A DNA stretch of 64,000 nucleotides from Actinoplanes derwentensis. Its GTDB lineage: Bacteria; Actinomycetota; Actinomycetes; Mycobacteriales; Micromonosporaceae. Made by a program: the position numbers and the translations under genes. The stretch lies in the NCBI RefSeq assembly GCF_900104725.1, contig NZ_LT629758.1, positions 7,588,001-7,652,000 on the forward strand, read 5' to 3'. Shown here in pieces: positions 25,898 through 34,237 of the stretch (positions within the stretch are counted from its first letter, which is position 1; the number at the start of each line of letters is the position of its first letter). The notes under the pieces were generated by a model. It was not told the DNA's origin. It saw nothing but the letters and a program-made list of their open reading frames with translations, and ran no database searches.

Positions 25898-26836
25898 CTA
25901 AGAACCGGTTCGCAGCTGGGTCAGCCAGGCCGCCGAGTCGGTGAAGTCGTCGTCAGAGAGGCCCGGCGGAGCCGCGACCGGCGCCTCCGGCTGGAGCCGA
26001 TGCTTCGGATAGCTGCCGAGGAAACGAACCTCGGCACAGATCCGCCGCAGGCCCCGCAGCGCCTCCCCGACCCGGGACTCGGCGACGTGGCCGGTGCAGT
26101 CGAGGAAGAAGACGTACGTCCCGAGCTGTTCGCCGGTCGGCCGGGACTCGATCCGGGACAGGTTGACGCCACGCACGGCCAGTTCGGTGAGCACCGCGAG
26201 GAGTGCCCCGACCTGGTCGTGCCGGATCGACACGGCCAGTGAGGTGACGTCGTCGCCGGTCGGCGGGGCGGGCGGGCCGGGCTTGGTGAGCAGCGCGAAC
26301 CGGGTCACCGCCTCGGCCCGGTCGGCGACCTTCTCGGCGAGCACGGTCAGGTTGTTCCGGCCGACCCCGATCGGGGCGCAGAGGGCCGCGTCGTACTCCC
26401 CGGTGGCCGCGCTGATCGCCGCCGCCGCGTTGGAGAGCACGTCGACCACGACCGCGTCCGGCACGTTCGCCTGGAGCCAGTGCCGGCACTGGGCGGAGGC
26501 CTGCGGGTGTGCGGCGATCGACCGGATCCCGGCGAGCGGGGTCGAGGTGCGGGCGGCCAGCACGAACTCAACCGGCAGCAGCACCTCACGGGTGATCATC
26601 AGAGGGCTGCCGGTGATCAACTCGTCGAGGGTGACCGGAACCGCGCCGCCCACCGAGTTCTCCAGCGGGACCAGAGCGGCGTCGGCCTCGCCGGTGCGCA
26701 CCGCTTCCAGGGCTTCCGGGACACTGCGAGCGGGGGTTCGAACCCCGTGCTCAGCCGCCGGAAGAGTCCGCAGGGCGGCTTCGGTGAAGGTGCCTTCCGG
26801 ACCGAGGTACGCGAAGCGGGCAGGTGTTCCAGGCAT
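25898..26836 (-). CDS. pheA: Prephenate dehydratase
   Basis: 312 residues, monofunctional. The catalytic domain (about 7-190) has FAYLGPEGTFTEAAL at the start, VPLENSVGG and the TRF triad in AVTRFALLTK. The C-terminal ACT domain (about 205-285) with GVNLSRIESRPTG should bind phenylalanine and give feedback control. It makes phenylpyruvate in phenylalanine synthesis. The product is slightly extended at the C-terminus relative to minimal enzymes. It follows a hairpin that ends the upstream lipoprotein transcript. Confidence 0.95.
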   Translation of the reverse strand: MPGTPARFAYLGPEGTFTEAALRTLPAAEHGVRTPARSVPEALEAVRTGEADAALVPLENSVGGAVPVTLDELITGSPLMITREVLLPVEFVLAARTSTPLAGIRSIAAHPQASAQCRHWLQANVPDAVVVDVLSNAAAAISAATGEYDAALCAPIGVGRNNLTVLAEKVADRAEAVTRFALLTKPGPPAPPTGDDVTSLAVSIRHDQVGALLAVLTELAVRGVNLSRIESRPTGEQLGTYVFFLDCTGHVAESRVGEALRGLRRICAEVRFLGSYPKHRLQPEAPVAAPPGLSDDDFTDSAAWLTQLRTGS

Positions 26837-26883
26837 CCCGAAAGTCTAGTGAGCTTCGGTGCTCGAGGCGCGAGTGCCTTTCA

Positions 26884-26926
26884 GCGTGGTGAGCTGGGGT
26901 GCGAATCGAACCACAGGTCACCACGC
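26884..26926 (-). terminator. Imperfect 20-bp hairpin, relative of the pair at 58.9 kb
   Basis: Two 20-base arms (26884-26903 and 26907-26926) pair with three mismatches around an AAT loop. It starts 19 bases past the stop of the lipoprotein gene on the minus strand and so probably ends that transcript. The arm segment CTGGGGTGCG resembles the TTGGGGTGC and TTGGGGTTCG arms of the hairpins at 58,878-58,976. Confidence 0.6.
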
Positions 26927-26944
26927 CACTTTGCCCGCGCGGTA

Positions 26945-27529
26945 TCAGTAACCGCAGGCGAGCACCCGGATCCCGACCGGTGCTTCGGCCTTGACCCGGG
27001 GATTGCACACGTCGGTGCCGAGGGTGACGATCTCCAGCGTGGCGCCCTTACCGGTGGCGATCACCGACAACGGCTCGGCCCCGGCCTTCCCGATCGTGGT
27101 GAAGTTCCAGGTCCCCGAGCAGTAGGGCCCGGCGGACACGGTCAGGGTCCCGCCCGGCACGGCGTCGCTCTCCTTCACCTTCGCCACGATCTGCGCCCCG
27201 GTGGGCTCCCCGGTGCATCGGGGGGCGTGGGAGGGCGCCGGCGTGGGCGAGGTGGTCGGCGGGGTGGTGGTCCGAGTCGGGACGACATAGGTCGTCGTCG
27301 GAAAACCTGTCGGAAAGCCCGTCGGAAAGCCCGTTGGATAAACCGGGGGAACCGCCGTCGGATAAGTCGGATAAGTCGGGTAGATCGACGGTGGCGCGAC
27401 ACCCCCGGCGGGCAGTTCGCCGCTGACATGAGGCAGCGGCGGACCGGCGGGCAGGGCCTCAGGAGGGGAACCGCAGGCGGCAGCCGTGCAGATCAGGAGC
27501 GCGGGAAGCAGGCGTGTGCGGGGGGACAC
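26945..27529 (-). CDS. Putative lipoprotein with Pro/Thr-rich repetitive linker
   Basis: 194 residues from a GTG at 27529. A short signal peptide ends in a lipobox (CTAAAC, cysteine at about 19), so the mature protein is probably lipid-anchored outside the membrane. A linker of YPT and GFPT repeats (about 48-80) precedes a small beta domain (about 104-194) with three cysteines (CTGEP, YCSGTW, CNPRV) and a final CGY. The domain is unrecognised. The linker repeats are encoded by direct repeats at 27297-27375. Confidence 0.6.
   Translation of the reverse strand: MSPRTRLLPALLICTAAACGSPPEALPAGPPLPHVSGELPAGGVAPPSIYPTYPTYPTAVPPVYPTGFPTGFPTGFPTTTYVVPTRTTTPPTTSPTPAPSHAPRCTGEPTGAQIVAKVKESDAVPGGTLTVSAGPYCSGTWNFTTIGKAGAEPLSVIATGKGATLEIVTLGTDVCNPRVKAEAPVGIRVLACGY
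27297..27375. repeat. 12-bp and 9-bp direct repeats inside the lipoprotein gene
   Basis: Units of the form CGGAAAGCCCGT recur three to four times, followed by repeated GTCGGATAA. They encode the GFPT and YPT units of the linker and could expand or contract by slippage. Confidence 0.55.
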
Positions 27530-27553
27530 GCGCTCATGGTAGGAGCCGAACGG

Positions 27554-27940
27554 TCAGCTGGCGATCCGGTGCCCGGCGGCGGTGAGCGTGTTGACCGCCT
27601 CGGTGAGCCGCACCGTGGGCACGAGCAGGTAATCCGTGTCGTACGTCGAGAAGGTCACGATGTTGACCCGGGCTTCGGCGAGCGGGCCGACGAGGGAGGC
27701 GAGCACCCCGGTCATGGCCAGGTTGAGGTCGGCGACGCGCAGGCATCGCCAGGCGGTGTCGGCCTCGGCGCCGGGCGGCACTCGGTCGTTGGGGCAGATG
27801 ACGGAGAGCTCACCGACACCCCAGGTCACCGAGATGACGCTCTTGTCGTCCGGACCCGCCGTGAGTGAGGCGGGCAGGGGCGAGCCGACCGGCAGCCGGC
27901 ACACCGCGTACTCACCTGGTAACAGGTCTAGATCGAGCAT
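27554..27940 (-). CDS. ACT domain (CASTOR-type) amino-acid-sensing protein
   Basis: 128 residues. The N-terminal half (YAVCRLPVGSPLP ... SVISVTWGVGELSVICP) and the C-terminal ACT fold (LNLAMTGVLASLVGPLAEARVNIVTFSTYDTDYLLV) match the paired-ACT CASTOR-like proteins, which bind amino acids. No enzyme domain is attached, so it is likely a stand-alone sensor. It lies 24 bases upstream of the lipoprotein start on the same strand and may be in one transcript with it. Confidence 0.75.
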   Translation of the reverse strand: MLDLDLLPGEYAVCRLPVGSPLPASLTAGPDDKSVISVTWGVGELSVICPNDRVPPGAEADTAWRCLRVADLNLAMTGVLASLVGPLAEARVNIVTFSTYDTDYLLVPTVRLTEAVNTLTAAGHRIAS

Positions 27941-28013
27941 CCTCGCAGACTACGTTGCGTATCTGTAACAACCAATGCCTGATGGCTGCAATGAACGCCA
28001 CACCTTTGCCTGC

Positions 28014-28097
28014 GAAATGCCTGCAACGGGACGCTAAATGCCTGCAACGGGACGCGGAAAGCCTGCAACGAGACGCGGAAAGCCTGCAACGAGACGT
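28014..28097. repeat. Four tandem copies of a 21-bp unit
   Basis: Four head-to-tail 21-base units occupy 28014-28034, 28035-28055, 28056-28076 and 28077-28097; the shared core is GCCTGCAACG(G/A)GACG. Units 1-2 and 3-4 form two near-identical pairs. The array touches the stop codon of the PAS gene on the minus strand. In the plus strand it is open and would give a repeating seven-residue unit, but no good start or family supports translation. No spacers, so not a CRISPR. Confidence 0.8.
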
Positions 28098-28555
28098 CAG
28101 TACCGGACCGGGGACAGGAAGGTCAGAGCCCCGCCGATCCGGTCGCCCGCCATCAGTGGTGTGGAGATCGCGTCGAGTGTCAGCGGCGTCTCGCCCTGCC
28201 GGGGCAGCACCCGGATCAGGCCACGGGCCAGCCGCTCGCTGCGTAACGCCAGCAGCGGCGGGATGTTGTCGGCCTCGGGCTCCTCGAGCCGGCCCGCGTT
28301 CGCGGTGAAGTCGATCAGATGCAGCGAGGTGAACCGCCGGCCGAGCGCCTCAGCGGGCTTGCCCAGGCCGAGGATCTCGCTGCAGGACGTCGACACGGCG
28401 ATGATCGAACCGTCGACATCGATGACCAGGCACGGCTCGTCAGCCGCCGCGACCGCCATGCTCCAGCGCTCGACGCTGGTGACGAACTCGGCCTCGGACG
28501 GCGTGCGGGCCTGGGGGACGAACGCTCCCGAGAGAGAGAGCTCAACATGCGCCAC
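28097..28555 (-). CDS. Stand-alone PAS-domain protein
   Basis: 152 residues. A PAS fold spans about 28-140: DEPCLVIDVDGSIIAVSTSCSEILGL, then ALGRRFTSLHLIDF and RVLPRQGETPLTLDAISTPL. No output domain is attached, so it could sense a small ligand or redox state and signal by protein contact. GGGGCTCC-type purine-rich sequence precedes the ATG. Its stop abuts the 21-bp tandem repeat. Neighbours (NERD, ACT) do not fix a pathway. Confidence 0.7.
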   Translation of the reverse strand: MAHVELSLSGAFVPQARTPSEAEFVTSVERWSMAVAAADEPCLVIDVDGSIIAVSTSCSEILGLGKPAEALGRRFTSLHLIDFTANAGRLEEPEADNIPPLLALRSERLARGLIRVLPRQGETPLTLDAISTPLMAGDRIGGALTFLSPVRY

Positions 28556-28629
28556 CGGGGCTCCTCCTCGCTCCTCGTACGTCGATGGCCGGCGTCATGA
28601 CGTCGGCCATCGACGGTTCGCAAGGAACG

Positions 28630-29370
28630 TTACCGGCGGCTCAGCCGCTTGTCAGCGGCCGTCTGTCCGTTACCGTACGAAGAGTAGTCGTGACCCGGCC
28701 GCCAAGGGGCGTTCGACCAGGTGCCCGGGTGGTGGGCGACAGCGGACAGTTTGTTCGCGGTGGCTGGGGAGATCTTCGCCCCACCGGCGATCAGGAGGCG
28801 ATCGAGCTCCTTGTCGGTGGAGATCAGGCAGTCCTTCGGCAGGCCGTGGACGCTGATCACACCGTTACCGACGAAGGTGAGCACGGCGGTCACCGGGACG
28901 GAGAGCCCGACGACTGCGGAGATCGCCTTGGCGGCCCGGCGGGCGTCCCGGCGGGCCTCGGAGATGTACTCCGGGCGCTTGCCGTTGACCTGGACCACGT
29001 CACCGGCGATCAGGACCCGGGATCGGCCGTGATCGACCACGCTGACGGCGTAGATGCCGCCGGGGCCGATCGCGAGGAACCCGGCACGCTCGTCGGCGGG
29101 GCTTGGCTCGTAGTAGGAGTTCGTGGAATCGGTCCGAGGCCAGTCCACGATGTGCCAGTTCGGTCCGAGACGGTCCAACCGGGTGAGGGCGCGCGCACCG
29201 GCGGCCTCGATACGGCGGGCACCGCGTACGGCACGACGGCGACGTGCCCATTCGGCCGGGGTCGGCATCCGTTGGGTGTCCTCCATGAAGGGGGACGGAT
29301 GCTGTCGGTCGACGGGTGTGAGGGCTTGGGAGTGCGCGGGTAGCGCGGAGCGGGCGGGGAAGACAGACAC
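28630..29370 (-). CDS. NERD (nuclease-related domain) protein
   Basis: 246 residues from a GTG at 29370, chosen because GGAGG (29380-29376 on the minus strand) lies exactly five bases upstream. The domain (about 60-175) has LGPNWHIVDW, HLxIGPGG-like FLAIGPGGIYAVSVVDHGRS and a basic helix SEARRDARRAAKAI, then VTAVLTFVGNGVISVHGLP. NERD domains are PD-(D/E)xK-related, but whether this one cuts DNA is unclear because I do not see a full catalytic triad. Similar stand-alone proteins are common in actinomycetes. Confidence 0.55.
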   Translation of the reverse strand: MSVFPARSALPAHSQALTPVDRQHPSPFMEDTQRMPTPAEWARRRRAVRGARRIEAAGARALTRLDRLGPNWHIVDWPRTDSTNSYYEPSPADERAGFLAIGPGGIYAVSVVDHGRSRVLIAGDVVQVNGKRPEYISEARRDARRAAKAISAVVGLSVPVTAVLTFVGNGVISVHGLPKDCLISTDKELDRLLIAGGAKISPATANKLSAVAHHPGTWSNAPWRPGHDYSSYGNGQTAADKRLSRR

Positions 29371-29512
29371 TGCGACCTCCGGCAAAAGGTCAGTTGGGCC
29401 TTCTTTTCCAACTACCGTACGTGCTTAGGCCCTCACGGAACAGGGCGACGGGTAGGAAAGAAAGGGGAATGAGTGTGGATGAATGCCATATTCACGACTA
29501 CATCTTCTTTCG

Positions 29513-29531
29513 GATGGTGCATCACACCATC
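29513..29531. promoter_or_regulatory. Palindromic site upstream of arginine deiminase
   Basis: GATGGTG-CATCA-CACCATC is a perfect 7-bp inverted repeat with a five-base spacer, about 80 bases before the arcA start in a gap of about 240 bases that is less GC-rich than the genes. It is a good candidate operator. A second weaker repeat, AGTTGG/CCAACT, lies at 29392-29413 nearer the NERD gene. The binding protein is unknown. Confidence 0.4.
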
Positions 29532-29608
29532 TCAAGCTAACCCCCGGCTCGGGTCGATGCATGGATGTCTCAAGATCTAGTCTCAACGTCACAGTCCGAT
29601 AGCGCTCG

Positions 29609-30820
29609 GTGCGCGATAGGTTCAAGACCGTGTACGTCGACAGTGAAGTCAGCCGCCTCCGCACCGTGCTGCTGCATCGTCCGGCCGCGGAGCTCGCCCG
29701 ATTGACCCCGCGTAACAACGACTCGCTCCTCTTCGACGGGATCCCGTGGGTCAGCCGGGCCCAGGAGGAGCACGACGCGTTCGCCGAGGCCCTCCGGAGC
29801 CGTGGTGTCGAGGTGCTCTACCTCGGTGACCTGCTCGCCGAGACGCTGACCCGGCCGGAGGCCCGGGCCGAGCTGACCGCGGGTGTCCTCTCGCACCGAC
29901 GCCTCGGTGACGCCCTGCGCGCGAGCGTCGCCGGCTATCTGGCTGATCAGGACCCTGCCCGGCTCGCCGAGGTGCTGGTCGCGGGCCTGGCCCACGAGGA
30001 GATCAAGCCGGGTGGCGGCGGGCTGGTCTACGCGATGATGGACCGGCACGACTTCGTCATCGACCCGCTGCCCAACCTGCTGTTCACCCGCGACTCCTCG
30101 GTCTGGGTGCGGGACCGGGTCGCGGTCACCAGCCTGGCCATGCGGGCCCGCCGCCGGGAGACCACGCTCACGCACGCGATCTACCGGCACCATCCCCGGT
30201 TCGCCGGGACCGAGTTGCTCTTCGACCCGTCGCTGGAGCATGTCGAGGGCGGTGACGTCCTGGTGCTGGCGCCCGACGTGCTGGCCATCGGCGTCGGCGA
30301 GCGGACCACCCCGGCCGGGGCCGAGCGGCTCGCCCAGCGGGTCATCGCGGCCGGGCTGGCGCACACCGTGCTGGCCGTGCCGATCGCCCAGGAACGCGCC
30401 ACGATGCATCTCGACACCGTCTGCACGATGGTGGACGCCGACGCGGTCGTGATGTATCCCAATCTCGCCGACAGTCTCCAGGCCTGGACGGTCACCGGCG
30501 GTCCCGGCGACGAGATCACGGTCCGGGGGCCGCGCCCGTTCCTGGAGGCGGCCGCCGACGCGATGGGCATCGACCGGCTGCGTGTCATCGACACCGGCCT
30601 CGACCCGGTCACCGCCGAGCGCGAGCAGTGGGACGACGGCAACAACACGCTCGCCATCGCGCCCCGGCTCTGCGTCGCCTACGAGCGCAACGTCGAGACC
30701 AACGCGCAGTTGGAGCGGGCCGGGATCGAGGTGGTCCGGATCAGCGGTTCGGAGCTGGGTTCCGGCCGGGGCGGGCCGCGCTGCATGAGTTGTCCCATCC
30801 AGCGCGACCCGCGGGGCTGA
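29609..30820 (+). CDS. arcA: Arginine deiminase
   Basis: 403 residues from the GTG at 29609; a GTG at 29630 giving [11 protein letters not shown] is a plausible shorter start. ADI converts arginine to citrulline and ammonia. The N-terminal signature [14 protein letters not shown], the FTRDSSVWV and EGGDVLVL substrate-binding segments, HLDTV and the C-terminal cysteine in [10 protein letters not shown] mark the complete active site. No arcB, arcC or ArcD transporter adjoins it, so it may serve arginine recycling or pH control rather than fermentation. Confidence 0.9.
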   Translation: MRDRFKTVYVDSEVSRLRTVLLHRPAAELARLTPRNNDSLLFDGIPWVSRAQEEHDAFAEALRSRGVEVLYLGDLLAETLTRPEARAELTAGVLSHRRLGDALRASVAGYLADQDPARLAEVLVAGLAHEEIKPGGGGLVYAMMDRHDFVIDPLPNLLFTRDSSVWVRDRVAVTSLAMRARRRETTLTHAIYRHHPRFAGTELLFDPSLEHVEGGDVLVLAPDVLAIGVGERTTPAGAERLAQRVIAAGLAHTVLAVPIAQERATMHLDTVCTMVDADAVVMYPNLADSLQAWTVTGGPGDEITVRGPRPFLEAAADAMGIDRLRVIDTGLDPVTAEREQWDDGNNTLAIAPRLCVAYERNVETNAQLERAGIEVVRISGSELGSGRGGPRCMSCPIQRDPRG

Positions 30821-30861
30821 CTTCAAGATCAAACCCTTGCGTGGGTACGCCCGGAGTCAGC
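30816..30861. terminator. Two-way hairpin shared by convergent arcA and DUF5926 genes
   Basis: Outer arms GCTGACT / AGTCAGC (7 bp) enclose an inner ACCC/GGGT stem. The hairpin covers the stop codons of both genes, which are 36 bases apart, and can act for both strands. Confidence 0.5.
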
Positions 30862-31732
30862 GCAGTGTCAGCTGCCGCCCGATCAGGCCCTGTTTGGCCC
30901 GGCGGGCAGCCGAGTCCAGGGGCTCGTCGACGGCGAGGATGTCGGCGTACCGTTTGGCGAACGCGGCCAGCGGTGCCTCGAAGTCGGCGCCCTCCGGCTC
31001 ACCGGGCACGTCCCAGACCGGCACCAGCAGGCCGTGCGCCCGGAACATGCCGGCGAACTTGGTGCCCTCGCCGAGCAGCAGGTCCCCGGACGCGGACAGC
31101 CGGGAGAGGGCGTCCAGCGCCTTGTCCTCCGGCTCGCCCAGCACCCAGCGGACGTGGCTCTTGTCCGGGGCGACCCGGCACCAGTAAGCAGCCTTCGCCG
31201 CGGCCAGCCGCACGGTCGGGTAGATCGAGGCGTTGGCCCGCTCCAGGGACGCCTTCACGGTGGCGTCCTTCATCTGGTCGGCGTCCAGCCAGTACTCGAA
31301 GCCCTCGTGCATGGTGATCTCGAGGGGGCCGTCGGCCAGGATGTCCTGCAGGCGCGGGCCCGCACCGGGCAGCGCCGGCACCTCGACGGTGCCGCCGGGC
31401 TCGGTGCCCAGGGCGCCCAGGATGGCCACCGCCAGGTCCCGGGAGACGTCACCGGACTGGATGTGCCGCTGGAGACCGATGAAGATCTGGCCGTCCTGGC
31501 GGGACATCGCCGGCCAGGCCATCGGCAGGACCGTGGAGAGGGTCACCGGGCGGTCACCGTACTCGGCGATGATCTCCGGTTTGAGGGCCAGCGGCGCGGA
31601 CGCGGCCGGAACCAGCTCTCGAAGAGCCACCCACTCCGGCTCGTCGGCCAGGCCCTCGAACGGGCGGGCGACGAAGATGTCGCGCACCTTCGTCTTCGGG
31701 GTGGTTTCGCGGGACTTACGACGCTTGCTCAC
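30857..31732 (-). CDS. DUF5926 family protein
   Basis: 291 residues. The N-terminus is basic (MSKRRKSRETTPKTKVRD), then a long alpha/beta protein with FEGLADEPEWVALRELVPAASAPL, TVLPMAWPAMSRQDGQIFIGLQ and a C-terminal KRYADILAVDEPLDSAARRAKQGLIGRQ. This matches an actinobacterial family of unknown function (DUF5926) as I recall it. No membrane helix or catalytic motif was recognised. The gene converges with arcA. Confidence 0.65.
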   Translation of the reverse strand: MSKRRKSRETTPKTKVRDIFVARPFEGLADEPEWVALRELVPAASAPLALKPEIIAEYGDRPVTLSTVLPMAWPAMSRQDGQIFIGLQRHIQSGDVSRDLAVAILGALGTEPGGTVEVPALPGAGPRLQDILADGPLEITMHEGFEYWLDADQMKDATVKASLERANASIYPTVRLAAAKAAYWCRVAPDKSHVRWVLGEPEDKALDALSRLSASGDLLLGEGTKFAGMFRAHGLLVPVWDVPGEPEGADFEAPLAAFAKRYADILAVDEPLDSAARRAKQGLIGRQLTLR

Positions 31733-31792
31733 GGGGAACCAGCGTAAGCGGTACCTCTGGGAACCCCGTGACGTGGGCCACCACCGGTGCCG

Positions 31793-33001
31793 TCAGGCCC
31801 GGGGCAGGCGCACCTCGGCCACCGTCCCGCCGCCCTCCCGGGGACGCAGGGAGACCCACCCGTTCTGCCCTTCCACCAGGCGCCGGACCAGGTAGAGGCC
31901 GAGCCCGGCACCGGCCCGGTGGTGTCCCGAATCGGCCTGCCAGTACCTGTCGAAAGCGTGCTCGACGTGTTCCGGGGCGATGCCCTCGCCCCGGTCGGAC
32001 ACCCGGAACCGCAGCGTGTTGTCGTCGTCGGTGCCGGCGCACACCTCGACCGTGCTGTCCGGTTCCGAGTACTTCTCGGCGTTAGTGGCCAGCTCGGTCA
32101 GGATGGTGGCGATCGAGTCGCGGGTCCCGTACGCCTTGGGCAGATCGGCCGGCAGGTGCGCCAGCAGCAGCCGCTCCCGCAGATCGCCGGGCAACTCGGC
32201 GACCGCCTCCCGCAGTGCCTCCACCAGGTCGAACGGCCCGGCCGGAGTGGCGCCGACCGCACCGTCCTCCTCGCTGGCGACGGAGAGCAGCCGGTCCACC
32301 AGACGGGCCAGCTCACCGGCTCGGGCCCCGACCACCCGCACCGCCTCACGCCGGCCGGACTCGCCGAGGCTGTCCCAGTGGTGGGTGAGGGTGTCGGCGT
32401 AGCCCTTGATCACGGTGACCGGGGTGCGCAGCTCGTGGCTGGTCACCGCGACCCACAGGTCCCGGTCGGCGTCGCGGCGCACCTCCTCGGGTGCCGGCTC
32501 GCCGTGGGTCGGCAGCCCGGCCCGCAGGTGGTAGACCCGGCCGATGAAAGCCGCCAGTAGTTCGAGGACCGCGAGGTGCTCCGGGCCGGGTTCACCGGCC
32601 GGGGCGTCGAAGTAGACGTGCAGCGAGCCGAACACCACACCGGCGCCCTCGCAGCGGGCACCCAGCATGTGCCGCAGGTCGCCGCCCTCGATCAGCCCGG
32701 CGAACTCGTCGTTGACCGAGTCGAGGGGGACCGGGCCGAGCGGGACGTGCAGGCTCCGCCGGTCCAGGAGGCGATGCTCGACCCGGCGGCCGAGCGCGGG
32801 CGCGCACACTCCCGTGGCCGCGATGATCCGGCCGTGGTCGTTCGCGTACTCGGCGAAGCCGGCACCGCGGGCGCCGAGGGTCTCCTCGGCCAGCCGCACC
32901 AACTGTTCCAGCACGTCCAGGCCCGCGTCGCCGGAGTTGACGCGGTCGAGGACCGCGATCTGCCCCCGGGTCAGGGCCGCGTAGTCGGGACGGTCCGGCA
33001 T
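31793..33001 (-). CDS. GAF-domain sensor histidine kinase (no partner in window)
   Basis: 402 residues, no membrane helix. A GAF-like sensor fills about 15-165 (LEQLVRLAEETLGARGAGFAEY; GARCEGAGVVFGSLHVYFD). The H box is VAVTSHELRTPVTVIKGYAD (His at about 200), followed by N box TELATNAEKYS, and G1/G2 boxes DRGEGIAP and GAGLGLYLVRRLVEGQ. It is therefore a soluble kinase that senses an intracellular ligand or redox cue. No response regulator gene is next to it, so its partner is elsewhere. Confidence 0.85.
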   Translation of the reverse strand: MPDRPDYAALTRGQIAVLDRVNSGDAGLDVLEQLVRLAEETLGARGAGFAEYANDHGRIIAATGVCAPALGRRVEHRLLDRRSLHVPLGPVPLDSVNDEFAGLIEGGDLRHMLGARCEGAGVVFGSLHVYFDAPAGEPGPEHLAVLELLAAFIGRVYHLRAGLPTHGEPAPEEVRRDADRDLWVAVTSHELRTPVTVIKGYADTLTHHWDSLGESGRREAVRVVGARAGELARLVDRLLSVASEEDGAVGATPAGPFDLVEALREAVAELPGDLRERLLLAHLPADLPKAYGTRDSIATILTELATNAEKYSEPDSTVEVCAGTDDDNTLRFRVSDRGEGIAPEHVEHAFDRYWQADSGHHRAGAGLGLYLVRRLVEGQNGWVSLRPREGGGTVAEVRLPRA

Positions 33002-33085
33002 GCTTGCGAGTTTGCCTCCTCCGCCGGGATTTGTGCAGACGAACCTAAGCGGATCCTTGAGAGCAACCAGATCGAGTGGTGCAGT

Positions 33086-33877
33086 TCACATCTGCGCCAA
33101 CTGATCCAGTACGAACCGGGGACGGTCGGTGATCACGCCGTCCACCCGATGCTCCAGCACCAGTCGCAGATCCTCGGGCTCGTTGACGGTCCAGACGAAC
33201 GTCCGGTGCCCGGCCGCCTTGATCGCCGGGAGCAGCCCGGGTTTCGCCCGGATCAGCTCGACGCCGGGCCCACCGGTCCGGGCGCCGAACGGTAGTCGAC
33301 CACGGCTGACCCCGGGCGGCGTCATCTCCATCAGGTAGACGGTCGGCAGGTTGGGTGCCTGCGCCCGGACCCGGCGCAGCGCGAGTGCCGCGAACGACAT
33401 CACGGTGATCTGAAGGTCGTCGTCCGGTTTCGGCTCGGCCAGCCCGTAGTACCGCAGCAGCGCGATCAGCCGGCGCTCGACCTCCGCGCCGTACCGGGAC
33501 GGGTGTTTCGTTTCGATCAGCAGTTTCACCGGCCGGCCGCTGGAACGGAGCGTCTCCAGCAGCCGTTCCAGGGTCAGTAGCCGGGAGAGGTCGGGCAGCG
33601 CCGCGTCCGCCGGGTACCCGGGATGCCAGGAGCCGAAGTTCAGTGCGTCCAGTTCGGCCAGGGTCTTGGTGCTGACCCGGCCGCGGCCGTCACTGGTGCG
33701 GTCCAGCTTGCTGTCGTGCACGCAGACCAGGTGGCCGTCCCGGGTGAGCCGGACGTCGCACTCGACCCCGTCCGCGCCCTCGTCGAGCGCGCGCAGATAG
33801 GCCCCGAGCGTGTGCTCGGGCAGGGCGTCCGCGCCACCGCGGTGGGCGAAGACTTCAGGGCGGTACCGGGTGGTCAC
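33086..33877 (-). CDS. Glycerophosphodiester phosphodiesterase
   Basis: 263 residues from a GTG at 33877 that overlaps the rhodanese stop by four bases. GDPD motifs: FAHRGGADALPEHTLGAY, DGVECDVRLTRDGHLVCVHD, PVKLLIETKH and FVWTVNEPEDL. It hydrolyses deacylated phospholipids such as glycerophosphocholine to glycerol-3-phosphate and an alcohol. No signal peptide, so cytoplasmic. Normal length for the YhdW-type bacterial enzymes. Confidence 0.9.
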   Translation of the reverse strand: MTTRYRPEVFAHRGGADALPEHTLGAYLRALDEGADGVECDVRLTRDGHLVCVHDSKLDRTSDGRGRVSTKTLAELDALNFGSWHPGYPADAALPDLSRLLTLERLLETLRSSGRPVKLLIETKHPSRYGAEVERRLIALLRYYGLAEPKPDDDLQITVMSFAALALRRVRAQAPNLPTVYLMEMTPPGVSRGRLPFGARTGGPGVELIRAKPGLLPAIKAAGHRTFVWTVNEPEDLRLVLEHRVDGVITDRPRFVLDQLAQM

Positions 33878-34212
33878 AGCACGCGAGCCGGCTGACCGTT
33901 GTCTGTCACCACGTTCTTGCCCAAGGCGGCCCAGGACTGCATGCCACCGTCGAGGTTGCGCACGTTGTCCCAGCCGTTGTTCATCAGATAGGCCACGACC
34001 TGGCCGGAGCGGCCGCCGGCGCGGCACACCACGACCACTTCGCCGTCGGTGGGCACCTCAGCCATCCGGGCCGGCACCTCCATCATCGGCAGGTGGTGTG
34101 CGCCGGGCGCGTGGCCGGCTGTCCACTCGTCGTCCTCGCGCACGTCGAGGAGGTAGGCACCGGAATCGACTTCATCAGCGGTCACGCTGGGAACCTGAGG
34201 TCCGAACACCAA
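33874..34212 (-). CDS. Single-domain rhodanese
   Basis: 112 residues. The active-site loop is VVCRAGGRSGQ with the persulfide cysteine at about 63, and the CH2-type motif NVRNLDGGMQSW follows. Single-domain rhodaneses carry sulfane sulfur to thiol acceptors, and the six-residue loop fits sulfur rather than phosphate chemistry. Coupled by a four-base overlap to the GDPD gene; no functional link is obvious. Confidence 0.85.
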   Translation of the reverse strand: MVFGPQVPSVTADEVDSGAYLLDVREDDEWTAGHAPGAHHLPMMEVPARMAEVPTDGEVVVVCRAGGRSGQVVAYLMNNGWDNVRNLDGGMQSWAALGKNVVTDNGQPARVL

Positions 34213-34237
34213 CCAAGAATAAGGGTTGGTGCTCGGG

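Noticed and set aside
26730..26750. GGGTTCGAACCCC, which looks like the T-arm of a tRNA
   Set aside because: It lies inside pheA in frame (encoding residues near VRTPARSVPEAL) and no acceptor or anticodon arms fit around it.
28014..28097. Possible CRISPR array
   Set aside because: Units are directly adjacent with no spacers, and no cas genes are present.
27865..28308. Plus-strand open frame across the 21-bp repeats encoding a seven-residue repeat peptide
   Set aside because: It runs antisense into both the ACT and the PAS genes and has no ribosome binding site; I keep the repeat as DNA, not as a gene.
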